DNA of 29,096 nt from Saccoglossus kowalevskii (Eukaryota > Hemichordata > Enteropneusta > Harrimaniidae), in contig NW_003135342.1 of NCBI RefSeq assembly GCF_000003605.2, positions 575,775-604,870 of the forward strand, written 5' to 3'. This document shows positions 10,220 through 18,500 of the stretch, piece after piece (position 1 is the first letter of the stretch; every line of letters starts with the position of its first letter). A model generated the notes under the pieces. It saw nothing but the letters and a program-made list of their open reading frames with translations, searched no databases and had not been told where the DNA came from. Made by a program: the position numbers and the translations under genes.

Positions 10220-10960
10220 AACAGGCATGAATGTCTAGTTCAGTTCTGCCTGTTATATGACCGTCTGCCTCATGTTTCAAGTGTGTGTATGTGTTTCTGT
10301 GTACGCGTAACGCCATGCGTTTCTGTGGTGATTTCATCGAATTCAGGCAACGTCATTTCACACGCGGACGCGTAACCAGTTCGCGGAATTTACGTGTAGA
10401 AAGCTGTTCGAACGTGTACATTTATGCGTCTTTAATGGGACAAGAGAATGTATACACTCAGTGATTTGCTCAAATCAGCTACATGCGGGATTGTAGTATT
10501 ACATACAATATTAAATGCATAGTTCATAATTTTATATGAAACTTACCTAACAAATCTACGACTATGTTGGTATCCGAGTACTTGATTTTTAGATTACCCG
10601 GAGAAGTTCCTATTTCATGTTCCAGATCACTTTATTCTGATTGACAGCATAGGCAGTGTTTCTACAACCCCGCTTGTACAAAACAGCCAATTGTATTTTT
10701 TATCTCCTTGATGTTCCTGAAACCGAATTTGTTGTGATACAACAAAATCTTCAGACATACGTATTTCAATTGACACTGCCAGTGTTTACTGGTTGTGCAA
10801 GTGCGTGCGAACAGTTCAAAATCCTTATTTAAAAATGCTAAATCCGCCATTGTAAAAAAAATATGCATAATAAACTGCGCGATTTATACTGAACGGCAAC
10901 AGTCAGCTGGCGTACAAATGATAATAACACAAATAATATTAATTTATCCATATTTACAAA
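10220..10960 (+). repeat. Block Y duplication, copy 2
   Basis: This is the paralogue of 4740-5480, here placed about 280 bases upstream of leader copy B. The order (Y then leader) differs from the left part of the window (leader then Y), as expected if a larger unit was tandemly duplicated and the window starts mid-unit. Confidence 0.75.
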
Positions 10961-11924
10961 ATGTTTTCAGCCATCTTTATTACGGCTTTCACTTTCACCG
11001 GTCATCCCCTAAAAGGAATGTCAGCTATAACATGCAGGTCGCGCGATACGTGATGGCAATTTGCATGCAAATTATTAACTTGCGATTGTGGCAACATTTC
11101 TAATACAAACCCCAACTGAATGTGATTAGAATTGAAAACTTTTCATTGAACTCAGGATGTACAATCTTCGACATGTGATACACATATAATGTTAAAAAAA
11201 ATATTTTTTGAAAAATAATATACCTTGCATATATATGTTTTCTGTCAATCACTCCACGTGTCGGCAATTTTGTGGTTTCATAAATGTACCTTTTAACGGA
11301 TCAGTTCAAGTAACAGGTGCGCGTCCAGATGAGTACTCTAGCCATTTACAGTAAGTGTCACCCGGATTCACATAATCTTAAACGCAGGCATTGCATCACG
11401 TCAGACACACGCTATGACTCTGCATTTCATTACACGCAGATTGAGATAGTAGCCATACAGAGTTTCACAGTAAAAATGGTATGACATTTAGTTCACACGA
11501 ATGAAATCTATAACCGATGTTCAAATATGTGGTACAATTACTTCAGTAAGTATTAACAGCCACTCCACCTATACCCGTTTTGAAATATACACTTTACTAG
11601 AGAGATATTCCATTTGTTTCGAGAAACCAATTTTCCTTCAATACCAGTTAAACACATTGGGTCGCTCAGTATTCTATGATAATTATTTGTTTGGCAATCA
11701 AGATGTATTGCTCTCTGAGGTGTCTGGCTCCAGTTTCACATGCACCCCAGCTGCAAGTGACTTAGTACAGTGCGATCTTCCCATACATTTTATAAGTCGA
11801 TAATAGGACACTAAAGTACAAAAACTAATATGCCTACATATGCCTACTATATGTTGTACCATTATATTTAACTTGGGATCAGGACACAAGTCGGTTGATT
11901 TGAGTCACTGTAGGGTCTACGTAT

Positions 11925-12005
11925 TGAGCTTATGCATCGAACGTAGGACCAGTTGGTAAGCTTTTTCATTTGACAGGGGCCAGCTTTATGCATTCGATAT
12001 TTGTT
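11925..12005. repeat. Short interspersed repeat unit R4
   Basis: It contains AGCTTATGCATCGAACG, GACCAGTTGGTAAGC, TTTTTCATTTGACAGGGGCC and CTTTATGCATTCGATATT. It corresponds to R1 in leader copy B. Confidence 0.55.
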
Positions 12006-12195
12006 TAAGAATTCAAATACATATTTTTTCATTATTGCAGTTTAATTGTAATTTCGTCCATTTAGAGATATTTTCTATTGCTATTCAACCTGTGACACGT
12101 GAGAAGAAATTATTGTCCGACATGCGCTTCGCCCTTACGTTTGTGATGTTGGAAATCATTATCACGAGCGAAATAATTAAATTTTAACAAGTTTA

Positions 12196-12295
12196 GCTCA
12201 GAGGGAGTAAGCTTACGCATCGAAAGAGGGTTAACGGCAAATGAAAGCTTTTTTAATTTGACACATACTACTGCCTGTATTGTGGATTTAACATA
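12196..12295. repeat. Short interspersed repeat unit R5 (diverged)
   Basis: It contains GAGGGAGTAAGCTTACGCATCGA and TTTAATTTGACACATACTACTGCC, and corresponds to R2 in leader copy B. It is the most decayed of the five units. Confidence 0.45.
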
Positions 12296-12339
12296 GCAGT
12301 TGTATTGTTTGTATACTTGTATCATTCACACACACATTA

Positions 12340-12528
12340 TTGTCACGGTGGTATAATATAGAATAATAAACCATTGCTTATATACTCACTCATAAACGTG
12401 ATACTTTGTATCCGTGATATGCCATGTCGGCCAATAGGACGTTGCATTGTAAAATATGTACACAGCTGTGCTCAAATCGTAAAGACTGCGTATGTGTTAT
12501 TTTGTGTTTAGCTGACGCTCTGAGCAAC
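12340..12528 (+). promoter_or_regulatory. Putative promoter / 5'UTR of exon 1 copy B
   Basis: This block is well conserved with 2035-2122 plus 2854-2936 in the other leader copy. It includes a TTATATACTCACTC stretch (TATA-like, near 12378-12391) and the segment CTGATATGCCATGTCGG or its near match. An ATG at 12424 is in frame with the signal-peptide ATG and open throughout. Conservation between copies could be neutral relic similarity rather than function. Confidence 0.3.
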
Positions 12529-12585
12529 ATGGATGTACTAAGTTTCCAATTGCTTTGTTTGATAATCGCCCTGTCAGTATGTGAG
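12529..12585 (+). CDS. Exon 1 (copy B): signal peptide
   Basis: This exon encodes 19 residues beginning MDVLSFQLLCLIIALSVCE, a basic-poor but clearly hydrophobic signal peptide. The ATG has a good context (A at -3, G at +4). The exon ends at GAG followed by GTGAGA, a good donor, in phase 0. That matches the phase-0 acceptor of the short exon at 17146. A paralogous copy at 2937-2993 keeps the same ATG, hydrophobic core and donor. An in-frame ATG at 12424 would add 35 residues in front; I prefer the internal ATG because it puts the hydrophobic stretch at the N-terminus. Assignment to the downstream SMB-vWD gene crosses a 4.5-kb intron and is inference. Confidence 0.5.
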
Positions 12586-15500
12586 GTGAGAAAGTATTAT
12601 TTATATTACTCATTTCATGGACGAATTCCTTCGCTGGGGAAGAAGGTGTCCAACTATTTGACCATGAGACAATTTGCGTCGATTGTTCACGAGTTTACCG
12701 TTGATCCTTGGAGATATCTTAAAATGTATGTATTAATACCTTCTTCACGTCTGATTGAAATCGAGTTTTTTTTCATATTTTAGGAACATTTTATAAACTT
12801 GGTAAAATCAACTAAAAGTGAACGCCAGTTTATAAATTTTGACTGCATTAGTGAGCGCGCATAATAGCCAAGCAGTCGGCGATATTCGGCTGATGTCTGA
12901 CATTTGAATCAACTTAATACTTTCTGTAGCACGGTGCCAGGGCCTCCACCAACTGACGTTGTCCGTTGACACTACATCGTTGACGTCATTAAAATTCTCG
13001 CTTTGCAGCTCCTTGTTTGTTTAACTATTAAAATAATGAAAACCGTGAAGCTGGGCAATTGTATTTGATATATTTATCCTGTCGTTTGTTTAGTGTTAAT
13101 ATCTTAACTCATTTGGTACACGTATGTACGTACCCCATACCCAACCGCTGTGAATGACAGTCGTGCGTATTCCGTTGTTGGTAACTTAAGTGTTTATCCA
13201 AATCATAACTATGCCATTAGATACAAATGGTTTTGTTATTTGAGTTATGTAATTCAATATTCAATACCCAATGAAATACGTAGTCATTATTATATATGGC
13301 AATGTTGGCAAGTGCGTTCCACTGATGTCTATATCTGTGATTCCCTAAATTAGTTTATTGAATGGCGTCACCACGCCAGACCCATTCGAGGAGTTGAGCT
13401 GAGCATTCGTCCTCAGCTGCAAGGAAACACCCAAGTCTACCTGATCGTACTTTCGTCCGCCCGACGACCGCAGTGTGGTCATCCCACCAGTCCTATTACC
13501 TGAGAATTATAAGTCAGAATACTATTATTTGTTTTTGTTTTATTGGTCGTAGATCGGCAGTTTCGAGTTCCCGTGTGTGTTCCATGATTTCCACGTGCAC
13601 GTTACTAAACGCTCTCACGATTGGAGGGGAGAGGGCGACCAGTCGTCCGTGGGCCTGTTCACATCAGTTGTTTTATACAATATACCTGCTTGTATGTTGT
13701 CCCACTGAATTATTTTACAAAGGCACGTACCAAAAGATATTAAATAATATTTTGTGTTTTTGAGTGTATGAATGTTAAACACATGAACTCTCAAGGCGAT
13801 TTTTCTACAATACAAAATCAGTATGTGTCGTACAAAACTGAAGCTGGTATAAATCGTATTTCTGCTGAAGGACAGTGAACTCACGTGGACACACCCTTTC
13901 GCGTGCATAATAGATCAGCAATCAGGGAACGTCGGCAACACCAAACAAGTCTATTTGAAAAGTGGACACGCAAACACGGGTTGAAATGCGGATCGTTTGG
14001 CAGTATAAGTATTTGGGCTTTTGTAAAGTCACTCAAGCGTGAACATATTTTGACTGCCCCCCCCCGTATTGTTTTTCTTGATTCTATCACTTCTGTTGAA
14101 ACTGTGTGTGCGGTCGGTCTTGATTCGGTCGGGCACTGTCACATGTGCCACCGTTTATAGTATACCTTGTCATTGAAACTGAATTGACACCTTATACAAT
14201 GCTCCAAATTTCAATCCGAAATGAATCATAAGTCGTCTCCTCGTCTACTTTATATGCTATGTGGTAACGAAAAACTCGGGGAATGTCCTTACAAATTTAA
14301 CCCATCCACTAACTGAGTGTCATAAAAAAAGAGACTTATTCTGTGCAATTGTTCTGAAAATATGTTCTCTAATAATTCTAAAGCAAACACTGCGTTTACT
14401 TGCTGACACGCGAGGTAGCGTTATTATTTCAATGGGAATGACCCTAATACAACAGCTGGCTCTTATGAAAACCAATGTTAAATCGCTGTATACCGATAAT
14501 GTAAATAATGATGGATTTGCCTTTTAATAGATTGATTGCGGCAGAGCGTATTTTAAAATAAAAATTATCATATATATTAAATATATGTACTACTTGGGTA
14601 ATATAACATCACTTGAGTGAAATTCTACAATAAACAAATTACAACTCATGGAAAAAAATACGGAAATCTCCGACTGTGTAATATTCTGGTGAATATATAG
14701 CATTAATGTCTTCAATGGATTCAAAAAAATACAAAGTATACTTTCCTTTTTTTTTACTTTCATTGGTAATGACCGTAAGTTAGGAGATATAACATTTAAT
14801 GTTATGCTATACACTTTATATAAAAACTGTTACCTTTTTTTAAACGATTAAGAAAATAATTGCTAGCGTGATAATAGTTTCTTATTCAGTACATTGATAT
14901 TTATATATAAACTTCACTCCTCGTCGTAAATCCTTAACACGTTATTATTCTCGTTAAGTATCAATGTAAAAATACTATCGTATATAAAGTTGTCCATATT
15001 GCCTTAATGAGAAGATCAGGCTTCAGGTTTGGCATTGTAATTGTAAACAGATAACGTCATATGACAAAACGCACTGCGAACGAATATGAGCTAAGGGGTA
15101 GTGGCAATAACAATTTTCTAGCTTAGTTTCCTCAGAGCTGGTCTATCAAATTACTTATTACATCAGAAAATTATCTATTATCAACAAACGAATGCTCTAT
15201 AATGACAATTATTCTAAAAAAAATTTAGTTGCATTAAAAAAACAACAACAGATTTCTGTTCCAACCAGGTATAAATAAATAGTGGTAACTTTTGACAATT
15301 TTAAAACAATATACTGTGGTAAATTTTGTTCCCGCGATCGATTTTAATAAGCAATTGAACTTTGACCGCTTGAATGTGGTTATACATTTCAACTCCGGGG
15401 AGCTGTGAGTATTCAATTCCGTTTTCAGCTAAAGAACCCATGCTGGAAGAAGTCACGTTACACAGATAGCTAATTGTAATTACGTGTTATAATATTAATA

Positions 15501-18500
15501 TTATTTGTATCAAGTCGACCATAACATGACTTTATTCCTTCATGATGAGAGTTTATCATTCTTTCATTGCAAAATAAAACCATGGAAATATTCATGATAT
15601 GGCAAATGTATTTCATACTGTTGCAACTCAACTGCTTATAAATATTCAAAGCCTGTCTTCAATTTACATGAACATATTTCATGCCACAGATGTCCTCTCT
15701 TGGTCGTGCTGTTGTTGATACTTCGGTAATAATCACCACCGAACGTTAAGGTAATAGAAATATAAAAGGATTTCATTGAACACATGCTACGTTCCACAGT
15801 CAGAAAAAGTGCAACGGGGGTTGTAGAATGTAGAACTATTTGCTGACGTAACACAGAGTGCATGCGACTCGTATGCTAATTTCGCGTATGTGAATTGATA
15901 TATATATATCACGCGTGCAGACGGTGTACTCTGTGAGTGACAGAGGCGGTGGCACGGAATTTTGCATGGAGGGGCGAGATCTGCTCACCATCCCACGCGG
16001 CCTTCCCGGAGTGTTCGGCGGCATGCTCCCCCTTAAATTTGTTTAAATCTAGACCCTCTGAAACGCCATTCTTGCATTTTTAGGGGCACATTTTGCTGAC
16101 ACAAAGGCTTTCAGCTTGACTTTAGGAGCGACGCCCTCGACATTTTTTTCGAGAGCCCAATCGCCCTCTCTACCCCCCCCCCGTGCCGCCAACACTGAGC
16201 TTCACACGTGTATCACACGTACACACAGAAAATGAATACGTTTTTGTAAGACCTATTATTTTTTTACTTTTGGTTTAATTAAAAAATGAAGCCTGGTAGC
16301 CTTATAAAGGCTCATGGACAACTTTATATATGATTTTATAGTGTGTTTAAACATTTTCTTATGTAATGTTTTATGTAATGAACATCTGATTGGTCCTTGC
16401 AAGCTGAGATATCCGAAAATTGGTGGTTGGTAGTTTTTCACACAACATTTTTTGAAATATTAGTAATTCTATTATATTATCCGCGCACATGCTTCACTTA
16501 TGAATAGTGGCGATTTTTCACGGATTGTGAAACGATCAAGATTTGAATTGACTTAAATATATGTGATTAGCTCTAACACATTGTGATCAGTGTATTAGTT
16601 TTTAATCCATAGAAGCTGTGAAATGGACACATCAGATAATCAGGATATCAAATGTGTGACCCTTTAATATGAGATTCATTAAAACTCGTGAACATTGCTA
16701 CACCAGTCTGATATTCTAGTGTCAATTCTGAAAATCTGTACACAATTTCCATATAGCGTATACATACCCGTATCGTGGTGCATTTAATTGTTCGCCACTT
16801 AGATCCAGCCAATCAGAATACTCTAAAAATGGCTTGATGAATCGCTACGTACCTACGTAGTCGGAGGATAATTCTTTTTCACCACTGATTGGTAACCTCC
16901 ATGACTTCAGTACATTAGTTACCATGGATCTCGCATCCGAGGACTGATCCGTAAAGCCAACGCAAAAACACCGTCTCACTAGTCTATTATTCATATTTTT
17001 TTTATCAAAATTTCACGATCATAGACGCATCTAATGAACATTCATGATATCAGTCACAGGATTGGTAAACTGGTTAACAGGTAACTCGCGATGCCCAGCC
17101 AGCAAGATACAGCGAATGAAATAGTTTCACTGTTATGTCTTATAGGAATTGGATAGAAAACGGCAAGTTGTGCAAAGAGAAGTTGGAACAGTAAGACGTA
17201 AGTAAAAAATCAGCCGTTCGTCGGCCAATCAATTGTTTGGCTAAGCTAGTGAAATGTGTTCCATCCATCAATCGGTAATTTGTCATGGACTGCAAAACGG
17301 GCACCGCTTCAATTGATTCTAAAATTAGTTATTGCGTTAACAACGTTATCCCGGGGGTAAATATGGAAGCGGTGCGATACAAATGAATATGTATAATCAG
17401 TACAGTGCATCACTGAAAATATTTTTTTGTAGAAACAACCTCGGGGAAATGTGAAAATCGGCGTGGTTTGCTTGAAGTAGATGATTGCTACTGTGACGAC
17501 TTGTGTATTGGTAACGACGACTGCTGCGACGACTATCGTACATTTTGTGTTTGTAAGTACTCACTGTCAATCGTTTCTGCGCACAACTCTAACTTGGTAC
17601 ATTGCTGTAATATGCGTGTCTTTATCCAAGCGGAGAGTACAACTTTACCACAGAATATTCAAAAATAGGACATTTTTCAGACAGAAAATTCGAACCAATT
17701 TTTTGGATGCATGACCACTCTAGCGAATGAGCAATGGAGAGTTGTTAAATGCCACATATAATTCCGCTCTATTACGAATTCTAAAGATGATTGACTCAGT
17801 ATTCTACCACATACAAATGAACTCACGTAAACCGTACGCGTTGTTAGTACACAAATCGCGAGGGCTGCAAAAACACATAAGACATTTGCTGCATTACTTC
17901 GTTAAGAGCATTAACACTGACGCTAACGGTAGCTAACGACCTGTTTTGGGGTTTCGGTTCTAGTTGAACGTTCGAAGCTCTACGTAAACATACAAAACAA
18001 ACAGGGCGTCGATTACAATAAGCGTCCCCGTAGTCGTTGAAGTATTAAGGACATTTTTGTGGCCAGTATTTTGTGGGTTCTTTTTAATAACCTCATATTC
18101 TATTCATGTACATGGAACTAAATTCAGTATTAAAGTAAACAAAATTAGCAGATCGGGTAATTAACAACTTCCTAGGGGAATTCCGTATCAATGCTCCAAT
18201 AACCAACATAAGCGGTTGAAGCGATCACAAATAAGATTCGTACGGATAATTTACAACTTCAATTGTTTAGCCCAAACAACTTGAATGCTGCAATATCCCT
18301 GATAATCAAAACAAAATTGACGCCCGTCAGTTCGTCAACTTGTCTATTTCATTGTGCAAGGGGAAGTGAGATTAATTTCATCAAAATAGATCATTTGATA
18401 GCGCCGATAGGAAAGTCCCTCGCTATATTGCAATGTTGAGAATTTTTCCGTCCCAATCTTTTCAAACGTGTAGTCGTCATTTACCACAGAATGAGAGTAC

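Larger units (their letters stand above)
11237..12830 (+). repeat. Leader-region duplication, copy B
   Basis: This is the paralogue of 540-3230, lying directly upstream of and including exon 1 of the SMB-vWD model. Similarity fades after about 12830. Divergence within the signal-peptide exon is about 7 substitutions in 57 bases and the intron start looks similarly diverged. This indicates an old duplication without obvious strong constraint. Confidence 0.75.

Noticed and set aside
12451-12500. C-x3-C-x5-C-x-C-x3-C pattern resembling a short SMB domain before the signal peptide
   Set aside because: The loop is too short, the vicinal CC pair is missing, and an SMB domain before a signal peptide makes no sense.
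12586-12783. Open frame continuing after the signal peptide (YYLYYSFHGR...) as a coding exon, with a possible intron to 12783
   Set aside because: Copy A has a one-base shift in the same stretch, and the GTGAGA donor right after the leader explains the sequence better as intron. The shared stop after the second putative junction was noted but is not enough.
13885-14160. 91-codon plus-strand open frame in intron 1
   Set aside because: No recognisable domain, no matching splice phase, and an overlapping minus-strand frame of similar length.
14261-14527. 88-codon plus-strand open frame in intron 1
   Set aside because: No recognisable domain or splice support; composition is like the surrounding intron.
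15935-16190. G+C-rich patch with GGCGGTGGCACGG and CCGTGCCGCC as possible MITE ends
   Set aside because: The inverted match is only about 12 bases and not at clear ends, and no target duplication is visible.
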